Shown here: positions 37,457 to 46,699 of the stretch, piece by piece
Layout of the letters: each line of letters starts with the position of its first letter
Position numbering within the stretch: position 1 is the first letter of the stretch
From: Streptomyces sp. CB02366
GTDB taxonomy: Bacteria > Actinomycetota > Actinomycetes > Streptomycetales > Streptomycetaceae
DNA length: 64,000 nt
NCBI RefSeq assembly: GCF_001905905.1
Contig: NZ_LIVT01000013.1
Coordinates: 1-64,000 of the forward strand
Direction: 5' to 3'
The notes under the pieces: generated by a model
What the model was told of the DNA's origin: nothing
What the model saw: the letters and a program-made list of their open reading frames with translations, nothing else
Databases searched by the model: none
Program-made: the position numbers and the translations under genes

Positions 37457-37631
37457 GGGCGTGTTTCGAAAGTAGCGTCGTCCGCCCGGAGGGCGGGCTC
37501 GGCGGCGTCCGGTGCGTGCGATCGCAAGGCGGAGGGACGCCCCGATACCGGATGTATCGGGGCGGCCCCGACAACGCGGCGAGCGTGCGTGCCGGGCGTC
37601 GCCGAACAGGCGGGACTTTCGAAACACGCCC
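37457..37631. mobile_element. 175-bp MITE-like element, copy 2
   Basis: Same length and nearly the same sequence as the element at 21933-22107. Terminal inverted repeats are perfect over 17 bases: GGGCGTGTTTCGAAAGT (37457-37473) and ACTTTCGAAACACGCCC (37615-37631). The internal 11-bp hairpin is at 37538-37564. It ends 16 bases from the stop of the FAD oxidoreductase gene. This copy is the better preserved at its ends. Confidence 0.85.
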
Positions 37632-37646
37632 CAGGGCCGGGGCGGC

Positions 37647-39062
37647 TCAGCTGTCGAAGCCGAGGCCCAATCTGTCCATGGTCTTCAGCCACAGGTTGCG
37701 GCGTCCGCCGTTGTCGTCGGCGCGGGCCAGGGACCGCCGGGTGATCTCGATGCCGGCCCAGGCGAAGGGCTCCGGCGGGAACGGCATCGGCTTGGAGCGG
37801 ACCATCTCCAGCCGGGTCCGCTCGGTCTCCTCGCCGGAGAGCAGGTCCAGCATCACCTCGGCCCCGAACCGGGTGGAGCCGACGCCGAGACCGGTGTATC
37901 CGGCGGCGTAGGCGACCCGCCCCCGATGGGCCGTGCCGAAGAACGCGGTGAAACGCGAACAGGTGTCGATCGCCCCTCCCCAGGCGTGCGAGAAACGCAC
38001 TCCGGAAAGCTGCGGAAAACAGGTGAAGAACTGCTCCGCGAGCTTCAGGAACGTCTCGGGGCGCTGATCGAGATCGGCGTTCAGCTTTCCCCCGTAGGGA
38101 TAGATCGCGTCGTATCCGCCCCACAGGATCCGGTTGTCGGCGGAGAGCCGGAAGTAATGGAACTGATTGGCGCTGTCGCCGAGCCCCTGGCGTCCCTTCC
38201 AGCCGATGGACTCCAGCTGCCGGGGGGTGAGCGGTTCGGTCATCAGCGCGTAGTCGTAGACCGGCACGGTGTACGGCCTCACGCGCTTCACGAGCGAGGG
38301 GAAGATGTTGGTGCCGAGCGCGACGCGGCGGGCGAAGACCCGGCCGTAGGGGGTGCGGAGCGCCATCCCCGTACCGGAGCGGACGAGGTCCAGGCCGCGG
38401 GTGTGCTCGTAGATCCGTACGCCCAGCTCCCGGCAGGCCCGCTTCAGCCCCCAGGCGAGCTTCGCGGGGTGCAGCATCGCGACCCCGCGCCGGTCCCAGA
38501 GGCCGCCGAGGAAGGTGGGCGAGTCGACTTCGGCGCGCAGGGCGTCGCGGTCCAGGAAGTCCACGCCCGTGATGCCGAGCTTCACGATCTCCTCGTGCCA
38601 TTCCCGCAGCTCCTGGAGCTGGTGGGGCTCGGTGGCGACGTCGATCTCGCCGGTCCGCTCGAACTCGCAGTCGATGCCGTAGCGGGCGACGGCGGCCTCG
38701 ATGGCGTCGAGGTTCCGCTCCCCCAGCTCCTCCAGCTTCGCGATCTCGCCGGGCCACCGCTCCACGCCGTTGGCCAGCCCGTGGGTGAGGGAGGCGGCGC
38801 AGAAGCCGCCGTTGCGGCCCGAGGCGGCCCAGCCCACCTCGTGCCCCTCGATGAGGACGACGTCCCGGTCCGGGTCGCGCTCCTTGGCGATGAGCGCGGT
38901 CCACAGACCGCTGTAGCCGCCGCCGACGACCAGCAGGTCGGTGTGCTCGTCGCCGGTGAGGGCGGCCAGCGCGTCGGGCCTGTCCGGATCGTCGAGCCAG
39001 TACGGGACCGGCTTGGCGCCGGAAAGGGAATGTGCAGCGGTACGCATGGCAGCTGGGGCCAT
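37647..39062 (-). CDS. FAD-dependent amine oxidoreductase, PuuB-like
   Basis: 471 residues from ATG 39060-39062, with GAAGGAG upstream. The N-terminal dinucleotide fold has VVGGGYSGL (45-53), followed by GWAASGRNGGFC. The DAO-family layout resembles gamma-glutamylputrescine oxidase (PuuB) and related OrdL oxidases, which oxidise an amine to an aldehyde. It is the last gene of the potD-potA-potB-potC block, 23 bases after potC, so it likely oxidises the imported polyamine or its derivative. No puuA-like glutamate ligase is in the window, so the exact substrate is open. Confidence 0.88.
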   Translation of the reverse strand: MAPAAMRTAAHSLSGAKPVPYWLDDPDRPDALAALTGDEHTDLLVVGGGYSGLWTALIAKERDPDRDVVLIEGHEVGWAASGRNGGFCAASLTHGLANGVERWPGEIAKLEELGERNLDAIEAAVARYGIDCEFERTGEIDVATEPHQLQELREWHEEIVKLGITGVDFLDRDALRAEVDSPTFLGGLWDRRGVAMLHPAKLAWGLKRACRELGVRIYEHTRGLDLVRSGTGMALRTPYGRVFARRVALGTNIFPSLVKRVRPYTVPVYDYALMTEPLTPRQLESIGWKGRQGLGDSANQFHYFRLSADNRILWGGYDAIYPYGGKLNADLDQRPETFLKLAEQFFTCFPQLSGVRFSHAWGGAIDTCSRFTAFFGTAHRGRVAYAAGYTGLGVGSTRFGAEVMLDLLSGEETERTRLEMVRSKPMPFPPEPFAWAGIEITRRSLARADDNGGRRNLWLKTMDRLGLGFDS

Positions 39063-39085
39063 GGTTTCCAACTCCTTCGGGAATT

Positions 39086-39889
39086 TCAGTTTCGTGCGGT
39101 GCTCTTGCGTCGGCTCGCGATGAGCTGGCCGACGAGCACCATCAGTACCGCGAGGACGAACATCGCGGTGCCGATGACATTGATCTGCACGGGCGTGCCG
39201 CGCTGCGCCGAACCCCAGACGAACATGGGGAACGTGACGGTGGAGCCCGCGTTGAAGTTCGTGATGATGAAATCGTCGAACGAGAGCGCGAAAGCGAGCA
39301 GCGCCCCCGCCGCGATGCCCGGCGCGGCGATGGGGAGGGTCACCCGTACGAAGGTCTGCACGGGGCCCGCGTACAGGTCGCGGGCGGCTTCCTCCAGTCG
39401 CGGGTCCATCGACATGACGCGCGCCTTGACGGCGGTCACCACGAAGCTGAGGCAGAACATGATGTGCGCGATCAGCACGGTCCAGAAGCCGAGCTGGGCG
39501 CCCATGTTCAGGAAGAGGGTGAGCAGGGAGGCGGCCATGACGACCTCGGGCATCGCCATCGGCAGGAAGATCAGCGAATTGATCGCCCCGCGCGCCCGGA
39601 AGCGGTAGCGGACCAGGGCGAAGGCGATCATCGTGCCGAGCGCGGTCGCCCCGAGCGTCGCCCAGAAGGCGATCTGGAGCGAGAGGGAGAGCGAGCCGCA
39701 CAGGTCGGCGACGCCGCACGGGTCCTTCCAGGCGTCGAGCGAGAACCGCTGCCAGGCGTAGTTGAAGCGCCCCTTCGGCTTGTTGAACGAGAACACCATC
39801 ACGACGATGTTCGGCAGGATCATGTACGCGAGGGTCAGCAGACCCGCGATGACGACCAGGTTCCGGCGTATCCAGCGCAGTACGGGCAT
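39086..39889 (-). CDS. potC: Polyamine ABC transporter permease (PotC-like)
   Basis: 267 residues from ATG 39887-39889. Six membrane segments, and the EAA loop EEAARDLYAGPVQTFVRVTLP, which docks to the ATPase. The LSFDDFIITNFNAG segment is characteristic of PotC. Its ATG overlaps the potB stop (ATGA). It pairs with PotB in the inner membrane. Confidence 0.93.
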   Translation of the reverse strand: MPVLRWIRRNLVVIAGLLTLAYMILPNIVVMVFSFNKPKGRFNYAWQRFSLDAWKDPCGVADLCGSLSLSLQIAFWATLGATALGTMIAFALVRYRFRARGAINSLIFLPMAMPEVVMAASLLTLFLNMGAQLGFWTVLIAHIMFCLSFVVTAVKARVMSMDPRLEEAARDLYAGPVQTFVRVTLPIAAPGIAAGALLAFALSFDDFIITNFNAGSTVTFPMFVWGSAQRGTPVQINVIGTAMFVLAVLMVLVGQLIASRRKSTARN

Positions 39890-40821
39890 CAGACCAGGTC
39901 CTCCGTCCCGGAGCGGCGGATGTAGACGGTGACCGCCAGCAGGACGATCGCCATGAGGATGAACGAGAGCGCGGCGGCCGTCGGATAGTCCAGCACCCGC
40001 AGGAACTGGCTCTGGATGACGCTGCCGACCATCTTGGTGTCGGTGGAGCCGAGCAGTTCGGCGTTGACGTAGTCGCCGCTGGCCGGGATGAAGGTCAGCA
40101 GGGTGCCGGAGACGACGCCGGGCATGGAGAGCGGGAAGGTCACCTTGCGGAAGGTGGTGGCGGGGGTGGCGTAGAGGTCGCCCGCCGCCTCGTGCAGCCG
40201 GCCGTCGATCCGCTCCAGCGAGGTGTAGAGCGGCAGGATCATGAACGGCAGGAAGTTGTACGTGAGGCCGCAGACCACGGCCATCGGGGTGGCCAGGACG
40301 CGGCCGGGCTCGGTCCAGCCGAGCCAGCCGGTGACGTCCAGGACGTGCAGGGTGTCGAGCACGTCCACGACCGCGCCGCCGTCGGCCAGGATCGTCTTCC
40401 ACGCCAGCGTGCGGATGAGGAAGCTGGTGAAGAACGGGGCGATGACCAGTACCAGCACCAGGTTGCGCCAGCGGCCCGCCTTGAAGGCGATGAGGTAGGC
40501 GAGCGGGTAGCCCAGCAGCAGGCACAGGACCGTGGCGGTGCCCGCGTACAGCAGGGACCGGATGAACTGCGGCCAGTACTCGCGCAGCGCGTCCACGTAC
40601 GTCTGGAAGTGCCAGGTGACCTCGAAGCCCTGTTCCAGCGAGCCGGTCTGGACGGAGGTGGACGCCTGGTAGACGAGCGGCAGGGCGAAGAAGACGAGCA
40701 GCCAGAGGATGCCGGGGAGCAGCAGCCAGTAGGGGACGAGCCGCTTGCGGGTGGAGGGCTTGCGGAGCACGGGCTCCTGGGGTTCGGCGGAGGGCGCGGG
40801 CGGCGCCGCGGTGGCGCTCAT
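39889..40821 (-). CDS. potB: Polyamine ABC transporter permease (PotB-like)
   Basis: 310 residues from ATG 40819-40821. A hydrophilic N-terminal 30 residues, then six membrane segments starting YWLLLPGILWLLVFFALP. The EAA loop is HEAAGDLYATPATTFRKVTFP. TFIPASGDYVNAELLG is typical of PotB/PotH. The start overlaps the potA stop by 4 bases and the stop overlaps potC, so all three are coupled. Confidence 0.93.
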   Translation of the reverse strand: MSATAAPPAPSAEPQEPVLRKPSTRKRLVPYWLLLPGILWLLVFFALPLVYQASTSVQTGSLEQGFEVTWHFQTYVDALREYWPQFIRSLLYAGTATVLCLLLGYPLAYLIAFKAGRWRNLVLVLVIAPFFTSFLIRTLAWKTILADGGAVVDVLDTLHVLDVTGWLGWTEPGRVLATPMAVVCGLTYNFLPFMILPLYTSLERIDGRLHEAAGDLYATPATTFRKVTFPLSMPGVVSGTLLTFIPASGDYVNAELLGSTDTKMVGSVIQSQFLRVLDYPTAAALSFILMAIVLLAVTVYIRRSGTEDLV

Positions 40822-41969
40822 TCCCCGTCCTCCACGCTGGTCGCGCCCGCGTCGATGTCCTGGGCGGCGTCGAGTCCGAAGGTGTGGGCGGGGTTCCAGT
40901 GGAGGACGACCTCGGCGCCGGGGACCAGGCGCGTGTCGCGCTCGATGTTCTGCTCGTACACCTGGAGGGCCGTGCCGGCCGGGCTCTCGACGACGTACTG
41001 CGTCGAGACGCCGATGAAACTGGAGTCGGTGACGCGGCCAGTGACGCGGTTGCGGCCGGGGGCGACGGTGTCCGCGTCGTCCGCGTGGGCCAGGGATATC
41101 TTCTCGGGCCGGATGCCGAGGAGGAGCCGGCCGCCGCTCGCGGTGGGGGCCGAGCACCGCTCGCGGGGCAGGGTGAGCTTCCCGCCGCCCGCGCTCACCG
41201 TCAGCTCCTCGCCGGTGGAGAGGATCTCGCCCTCGATGAGGTTGGAGGTGCCGAGGAAGTTGGCGACGAAGGTGGTGCGCGGGTTCTCGTAGAGGTCGGC
41301 GGGCGCGCCGAGCTGTTCGACGCGGCCTCCGTTCATCACCGCGACGGTGTCGGCCATGGTCATGGCCTCCTCCTGGTCGTGGGTGACGTGGACGAAGGTG
41401 ATGCCGACCTCCGTCTGGATGCGCTTGAGCTCCAGCTGCATCTGACGGCGGAGCTTGAGGTCGAGGGCGCCGAGGGGTTCGTCGAGCAGCAGGACCTGCG
41501 GGTGGTTGATGAGGGCGCGGGCGACGGCGACGCGCTGCTGCTGGCCGCCGGAGAGCTGGTGCGGCTTGCGGCGGGCGAAGTCGCCGAGCTGGACCAGTTC
41601 CAGCATGTCCTCGACCTGCTTCTTCACCGACTTGATGCCGCGCCGCCGCAGCCCGAAGGCGATGTTCTCGGTGATGTCGAGGTGCGGGAAGAGCGCGTAG
41701 CTCTGGAAGACGGTGTTGACGGGCCGTTTGTACGGGGGCAGGTCGGTGATGTCCCGGTCGCCGAGGAAGACCGTGCCGGTGGTGGCCTCCTCCAGGCCGG
41801 CGATCATCCGCAGGGTGGTGGTCTTGCCGCAGCCGGACGCGCCAAGCAGGGCGAAGAAGGAGCCCTGGGGCACGGTCAGGTCGAGCGGGTGCACGGCGGT
41901 GAAGGAGCCGTAGGTCTTGCTGATCCCGGTGAGGCGGACATCGCCGCCCGCGGTCTGCTGCTGTGTCAT
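40818..41969 (-). CDS. potA: Polyamine ABC transporter ATP-binding protein (PotA-like)
   Basis: 383 residues. Walker A GASGCGKT (43-50), Q-loop in FQSYALFPH, signature LSGGQQQRVAVARAL, Walker B LLLDEPLGALD, then the C-terminal TOBE-type regulatory domain (about 280-370). It drives uptake of spermidine or putrescine with PotB, PotC and PotD. It lies 75 bases downstream of the binding-protein gene. Confidence 0.95.
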   Translation of the reverse strand: MTQQQTAGGDVRLTGISKTYGSFTAVHPLDLTVPQGSFFALLGASGCGKTTTLRMIAGLEEATTGTVFLGDRDITDLPPYKRPVNTVFQSYALFPHLDITENIAFGLRRRGIKSVKKQVEDMLELVQLGDFARRKPHQLSGGQQQRVAVARALINHPQVLLLDEPLGALDLKLRRQMQLELKRIQTEVGITFVHVTHDQEEAMTMADTVAVMNGGRVEQLGAPADLYENPRTTFVANFLGTSNLIEGEILSTGEELTVSAGGGKLTLPRERCSAPTASGGRLLLGIRPEKISLAHADDADTVAPGRNRVTGRVTDSSFIGVSTQYVVESPAGTALQVYEQNIERDTRLVPGAEVVLHWNPAHTFGLDAAQDIDAGATSVEDGE

Positions 41970-42044
41970 GGGTCGCGGTCCCAGTGTGTTCGGGGGAGGG
42001 TGCGGGGAGGGGGCGGCCCGGCCGAGGGGCGCGCCGGGGGCGGG

Positions 42045-43292
42045 TCAGGCGCCGATGAGCTTGGCGAACTTCTCCTCGTACGCCGTCTCTTCCTTCGTGC
42101 TCAGGGAGCGGAAGGAACGGGACTTCGCCGCCATCTCCCGGTCGGGCAGGATCAGCGTGTTGGAGGCCATCTCCGGGTCGATCTTCGCGAGTTCACCGCG
42201 TACGCCGTCGACCGGACAGACGTAGTTGATGTACGCGGCGAGCCGGGCGGCGACCGGCGGCTCGAAGTAGTAGTCCATGAGCTTCTCGGCGTTGGCCTTG
42301 TGCCGGGCGTGGGCGGGGACCAGGAGGTTGTCGCTGGAGGTGATGTAACCGGCGGCCGGGATCGCGAACTTGATGTCCGGGTTGTCGGCCTGGAGCTGGA
42401 TGATGTCCCCGGCCCAGGCGACGCAGGCGGCGATGTCGCCCTTGCTGAGGTCGGCGGTGTAGTCGTTGCCGGTGAAGCGGCGGATCTGCTTCTTGTCGAC
42501 GGCCTTCTGGAGCCGGCCGATCGCCTCGTCGAAGTCGGCGTCGGTGAACTTCCCCGGGTCCTTGCCCTGGTCGAGCAGGGTCATGCCGATGGTGTCGCGC
42601 ATCTCGGAGAGGAAGGAGACACGGCCCTTGAGCTTGGGGTCGTCGAGGAGCTGCGTGACGGAGTCGACCTTGCGGCCGCCGGTCGCCTTCACGTTGTACG
42701 CGATGACGGTCGGTATGCCGGTCCAGGGGTAGGAGTAGGCGCGTCCCGGGTCCCAGTCGGGGGTGCGGAACTGGGCCGAGGTGTTGGCGAAGGCGTGCGG
42801 GAGGTTCGAGGCGTCGAGCTTCTGGACCCAGCCGAGGCGGATCATGCGGGCGGCGAGCCAGTCGGTGACGCAGATGAGGTCGCGGCCGGTGTCCTGGCCG
42901 GCGGCGAGCTGCGGTTTGACCTTCCCGAAGAACTCGACGTTGTCGTTGATGTCCTCGGTGTACTTGACGCGGATTCCGGTGCGCTTGGTGAACGCCTCCA
43001 GGGTGGGGCGGCTCTTCTCGTCCTCGGAGACGTCCATGTACTCGGTCCAGTTGGAGAAGTTCACCACCTTCTCCTTCGCCGAGTGGTCGTCGGAGGCGGT
43101 GCCGCCCTCGGCGCGTCCTGCGGGCGGGATGCCGCACGCGCCGAGGGTGGCTGTCCCGCCCAGCGCGAGCGCGCCCATGCCGGAGGCGCGCAGCAGCGAC
43201 CGGCGGGTGAGGGCGCCCCGGCCGTTGCTCAACGACCGCCTCATCGCCGCCAGTCGGGCGGGAGTGAGGCGCTCGGTCTCGTAACTCTCCAT
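42045..43292 (-). CDS. potD: Polyamine-binding lipoprotein (PotD-like)
   Basis: 415 residues from ATG 43290-43292. Residues 28-55 have a twin-arginine motif (TRRSLLRASG), a hydrophobic stretch and the lipobox LGAC, so the mature protein is lipid-anchored outside the membrane. The family is spermidine/putrescine-binding PotD/PotF: FSNWTEYMD, KYTEDINDNVEFFGK, YPWTGIPTVIAYN. RRFTGNDYTADLS and IIQLQADNPDI are shared with the second PotD-like protein at 49719. It heads the potABC-oxidase block, 74 bases after the aldehyde dehydrogenase gene. Confidence 0.93.
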   Translation of the reverse strand: MESYETERLTPARLAAMRRSLSNGRGALTRRSLLRASGMGALALGGTATLGACGIPPAGRAEGGTASDDHSAKEKVVNFSNWTEYMDVSEDEKSRPTLEAFTKRTGIRVKYTEDINDNVEFFGKVKPQLAAGQDTGRDLICVTDWLAARMIRLGWVQKLDASNLPHAFANTSAQFRTPDWDPGRAYSYPWTGIPTVIAYNVKATGGRKVDSVTQLLDDPKLKGRVSFLSEMRDTIGMTLLDQGKDPGKFTDADFDEAIGRLQKAVDKKQIRRFTGNDYTADLSKGDIAACVAWAGDIIQLQADNPDIKFAIPAAGYITSSDNLLVPAHARHKANAEKLMDYYFEPPVAARLAAYINYVCPVDGVRGELAKIDPEMASNTLILPDREMAAKSRSFRSLSTKEETAYEEKFAKLIGA

Positions 43293-43366
43293 ACGCTGTT
43301 GCCCTTTCGGGTGGGAGGCCGCCGGGGGCCGCCGCCGCGGGCGGTCCCCCGATCGTGCGGCAGCTG

Positions 43367-44881
43367 CTATCGGTCCCCGAAGATCGTGCGGTGCCAGTCC
43401 TTGCGGGCGACCGCCGTGTTGTCGTACATGACGTGCTTGACCTGCGTGTACTCCTCGAAGGAGTACGCCGACATGTCCTTGCCGAAGCCGCTGGCCTTGT
43501 ATCCGCCGTGCGGCATCTCGGAGAGGATCGGAATGTGGTCGTTCACCCAGACGCACCCCGCCTGGATCTCGCGGGTGGCGCGGTTCGCGCGGTACAGGTC
43601 GCGGGTCCAGGCGGAGGCGGCCAGTCCGTAGGGGGTGTCGTTGGCGAGGGCGATGCCCTCGTCGTCGGTGTCGAAGGGCAGCACGACCAGGACCGGGCCG
43701 AAGATCTCCGCCTGGACGACCTCGCTGTCCTGGGCGGCGTCCGCGATGAGGGTCGGCCGGTAGTAGGCGCCGTCCGCGAGGTCGCCGCCGGGGGCCTCGC
43801 CGCCGGTGACGATCCGGGCGTAGCCGCGGGCCCGCTCGACGAAGGCGGCGACGCGGTCGCGCTGGGCGTGGCTGATCAGGGGGCCGAGGTCGGTGGAGGC
43901 GTCGAAGGGATCGCCGAGCCGGACGGTCTCCATGAGGGCGGCGACGTCCCGGACGAAGGCGTCGTAGAGGGGGCGCTGGACGTAGGCGCGGGTGGCGGCG
44001 GTGCAGTCCTGGCCGGTGTTGATGAGGGAGCCGGCGACCGCGCCGTGCACGGCGGCCTCCAGGTCGGCGTCGTCGAAGACCACGAAGGGGGCCTTGCCGC
44101 CCAGCTCCAGGTGGAGGCGTTTGACGGTGGCGGTGGCGATCTCCGCGACCCGCTTGCCGACGGCGGTGGAGCCGGTGAAGGAGGTCATCACCACGTCCGG
44201 GTGGCCCACCAGGTGTTCGCCCGCCTCCTTGCCCGCTCCGGTGACGATGTTGACGACGCCGTCGGGGATGCCGGCCTCGGTGGCCGCCTGGGCGAACATC
44301 AGCGAGGTCAGCGGCGTCAGCTCGGCGGGTTTGAGGACGATGGTGTTGCCCGCGGCGACGGCCGGGAGGATCTTCCAGGCGGCCATCTGGAGCGGGTAGT
44401 TCCAGGGGGCGATGGAGCCGACGACGCCGATCGCCTCGCGGCGTACGTAGGAGGTGTGGTCGCCGTCGTACTCGGCGGCGGCCCTGCCCTCCAGGTGGCG
44501 GGCCGCGCCGGCGAAGAAGGCGGCGTTGTCGACGGTGCCGGGGACGTCGAACCCGGTGGAGAGCTTGACCGGCTTGCCGCACTGGAGGGATTCGGCGTAC
44601 GCGAAGTCGTCGGCCTGCTCGGCGAGGACGGCGGCGAAGCGGTGCATGAGGTCGGAGCGTTCGCCGGGTGTCGCGCCGGACCAGCCGGGGAAGGCCGCGC
44701 GGGCGGCGGCGACGGCCGCGTCCACGTCGTCGGCGCCCGCGAGCTCGTAGCGGAGCACGCTCTCGCCGGTGGCGGGGTTGACGATGTCGTGGTGGACGCC
44801 GGACGTGCCGGGGAGCAGTCTGCCGCCGATGTACTGCGCTCCGTCCGCGAAGCGGTCCTGGACCTGGAAGCCGTTGCTCAT
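43367..44881 (-). CDS. Aldehyde dehydrogenase, aminobutyraldehyde type
   Basis: 504 residues from ATG 44879-44881. ALDH with ELGGKAPFVVFDDAD (general base) and the catalytic Cys293 in GQDCTAATR. The run of the C-terminus (MPHGGYKASGFGKDMSAYSFEEYTQ split around two motifs) is that of gamma-aminobutyraldehyde/betaine aldehyde dehydrogenases. It probably oxidises the aldehyde made from putrescine by the FAD oxidase or aminotransferase to GABA. It is the first gene of the polyamine operon, with an inverted repeat upstream. About as similar to the enzyme at 51064 as paralogues usually are. Confidence 0.9.
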   Translation of the reverse strand: MSNGFQVQDRFADGAQYIGGRLLPGTSGVHHDIVNPATGESVLRYELAGADDVDAAVAAARAAFPGWSGATPGERSDLMHRFAAVLAEQADDFAYAESLQCGKPVKLSTGFDVPGTVDNAAFFAGAARHLEGRAAAEYDGDHTSYVRREAIGVVGSIAPWNYPLQMAAWKILPAVAAGNTIVLKPAELTPLTSLMFAQAATEAGIPDGVVNIVTGAGKEAGEHLVGHPDVVMTSFTGSTAVGKRVAEIATATVKRLHLELGGKAPFVVFDDADLEAAVHGAVAGSLINTGQDCTAATRAYVQRPLYDAFVRDVAALMETVRLGDPFDASTDLGPLISHAQRDRVAAFVERARGYARIVTGGEAPGGDLADGAYYRPTLIADAAQDSEVVQAEIFGPVLVVLPFDTDDEGIALANDTPYGLAASAWTRDLYRANRATREIQAGCVWVNDHIPILSEMPHGGYKASGFGKDMSAYSFEEYTQVKHVMYDNTAVARKDWHRTIFGDR

Positions 44882-44982
44882 GACGCTCTCCTCCGCCGCG
44901 ATGCCCGCTCTGCGGCGGGGGCGGCGTAGCTTCTTCCTGAATTGAGTGCCGATCCTGACAGAGGGGTTCACGGCCAACAAGT

Positions 44983-45018
44983 GATTCCGTTGTTGCCTTT
45001 TGGTTACGCGACGGAATC
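44983..45018. promoter_or_regulatory. Inverted repeat in divergent promoter region
   Basis: 8-bp perfect arms GATTCCGT (44983-44990) and ACGGAATC (45011-45018) spaced by 20 bases, in the AT-richer gap between the polyamine operon (-) and the NADAR gene (+). A candidate regulator site for either direction. Confidence 0.45.
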
Positions 45019-45091
45019 TGTCGACCATGTGTCGTGTCGGTGCGGAAATCCCCGTACGGAGTGTCCGTGGCGGATGCCACACTCACCTGCC

Positions 45092-45649
45092 ATGGGACAG
45101 ATCGAGGGGCTTCTGGCGGACGTGGCGCGGGGCGAGCGGGTGAAGTATCTGCCGTTCTGGGGGCACCGCCCGCGCCCGGACGGCCGGCTGGGAGCCGGTT
45201 GTCTGAGCCAGTGGTGGCCGTCGCCGTTCACGGTCGACGGGGTCGTGTACGCGAGCGCCGAGCACTGGATGATGGCCGGCAAGGCGCGGATCTTCGGCGA
45301 TCCGGAGGCGGAGCGGGCGGCGGTGTCGGCGAAGAGCCCGGCGGCGGCGAAGAAGGCGGGACGGCTGGTGCGCGGCTTCGACGAGGACGTGTGGGCGCGG
45401 GAGCGGTTCGCCCTGGTGGTGGCGGGCAGCGTCCACAAGTTCGGGCAGGACCCGGAGCTGGCCGGTTATCTGCTGTCCACCGGCGACCGGGTGCTGGTGG
45501 AGGCGTCTCCGCTGGACCGGATCTGGGGCGTCGGGCTCGCGGCGGACGACGAGCGGGTGGAGCGGCCGCAGGAGTGGCGGGGGCTGAATCTGCTGGGCTT
45601 CGCGCTGATGGAGGCCCGGGAGAAGCTGCGGGCCGACGCGGCGGGGTGA
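45092..45649 (+). CDS. NADAR family protein (YbiA-like)
   Basis: 185 residues from ATG 45092. NADAR domain proteins are linked to riboflavin intermediates or ADP-ribose chemistry; YbiA acts as an N-glycosidase. Family motifs seen are YLPFWGH, LSQWWPSPF, ASAEHWMMAGKARIFGD and DRIWGVGL near the end. The frame is open upstream to 44942, but MGQIEGLL is the natural start. Divergent from the polyamine operon; no functional link to it is evident. Confidence 0.9.
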   Translation: MGQIEGLLADVARGERVKYLPFWGHRPRPDGRLGAGCLSQWWPSPFTVDGVVYASAEHWMMAGKARIFGDPEAERAAVSAKSPAAAKKAGRLVRGFDEDVWARERFALVVAGSVHKFGQDPELAGYLLSTGDRVLVEASPLDRIWGVGLAADDERVERPQEWRGLNLLGFALMEAREKLRADAAG

Positions 45650-45683
45650 GCGGCGTCGAGGCCGGTACGGGCGCGGCGGCCGG

Positions 45684-45747
45684 ATCGGTACGCACGCGGC
45701 GGGCGCGGGGGCCGGACATCGGTACGCGCGCGGCGGGCGCGGCGGCC
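45684..45747. repeat. Imperfect direct repeat, 30 bases, two copies
   Basis: 45684-45713 and 45718-45747 share ATCGGTACGC, then CGCGGCGGGCGCGG; a weaker third partial copy starts near 45663. Lies in the 212-base gap between the convergent NADAR and DUF4190 genes. No gene is seen in the gap. Confidence 0.7.
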
Positions 45748-45861
45748 CGGGACCTGCGGCCGCGCCGGCGGGCGCACGCCGTCCGGCCGGCGGCGGCGCC
45801 GCGACCGCCGGTCGGGCGGGGAGCGCCCCTGCCCGGCCGGCGGTGGTCGAGGGGGCGTCCC

Positions 45862-46578
45862 CTACCGGCGGTCCTCGACGACCAGCGACGTCGCGAACGG
45901 GTCGTCGTAGGAGTCGTCGTAGTCCGAGTCCCTGTCCGCGGTCGTGGCGGCCCAGATGATCAGGCCGAGGATCGTCGCGCCGACGACGATGCCGACGGAC
46001 CCGAGGATGACCCCGGCCAGCGCCATCCCCCGGTTGGTGGCCTCGCCGCGCTTGGCCCGGCCGAGGCCGATGATGCCGAAGATCAGCGCCAGGATGCCGA
46101 GAATGATGTTGAGCCCGTAGAGGCAGAAGCCGACCACCGAGACGATGCCGATCACCATCGCGGCCGTGCCCAGGCCGTTGTTGGGCGCGGGGCCCCAGCC
46201 GGCCGGGCCGACTCCGTAGGCGCCGTAGCCCGGGTAGCCGCCGTACGGCTGCGCGGGAGGGGCCGGGTAGCCGTAGTGCGCGGCCGACGGCGGGACCGCG
46301 TGGCCGGGCCCGTGGGGGCCGATGGGCGGCGGAGGCATGTCCGAGGGCGCCGGCCCGAAGGTCCCGGGTCCGGGCCGGGGTATCGGCCCGGTGCCCTCCC
46401 CGGGGCCCGCGCTCGGCATCGACGTCACGGTCGGCTGGTCGTGGACCGCGGGCGGTGTGTGCGCGGCGGGCGGCGGGGTCTGCGCGCCCTGCTTGCCCAG
46501 CTCCACCCCGCTCTCCGGCGGCGCCCACGGATCGCGCGGCGCGGCCCCGCCCCCGGGCTGCTGTGTGTTGTCTGACAT
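45862..46578 (-). CDS. DUF4190 membrane protein with Pro-rich N-terminus
   Basis: 238 residues from ATG 46576-46578. Residues 1-135 are Pro/Gly/Tyr-rich and disordered (YPAPPAQPYGGYPGYGAYG). Two membrane segments follow (about 138-172 and 185-212), with the DUF4190 linker GRAKRGEATNRGMALAGVI between them. The C-terminal tail is acidic. The function of the family is unknown. It faces away from the adenosine deaminase gene, with 121 bases between the starts. Confidence 0.85.
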   Translation of the reverse strand: MSDNTQQPGGGAAPRDPWAPPESGVELGKQGAQTPPPAAHTPPAVHDQPTVTSMPSAGPGEGTGPIPRPGPGTFGPAPSDMPPPPIGPHGPGHAVPPSAAHYGYPAPPAQPYGGYPGYGAYGVGPAGWGPAPNNGLGTAAMVIGIVSVVGFCLYGLNIILGILALIFGIIGLGRAKRGEATNRGMALAGVILGSVGIVVGATILGLIIWAATTADRDSDYDDSYDDPFATSLVVEDRR

Positions 46579-46699
46579 GGGCCTCCCCCATCGTGGTCCC
46601 GTCATGCTACGGCCAGGGCTCACGCCGCCGGACCCCGCCTGCGATGATCGGTGGGGCCGGTGCGCCCGGCCCTCACCACGCCGAACCGGGAGATTTCCG

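Noticed and set aside
37512..39608. 698-residue + strand open frame starting in the second repeat element
   Set aside because: The frame runs from a non-coding element into antisense of the FAD oxidoreductase; no ribosome-binding site or family.
45034..46575. Long + strand frame across NADAR and DUF4190 genes
   Set aside because: Frame-shifted reading of NADAR then antisense of DUF4190; composition is low-complexity.
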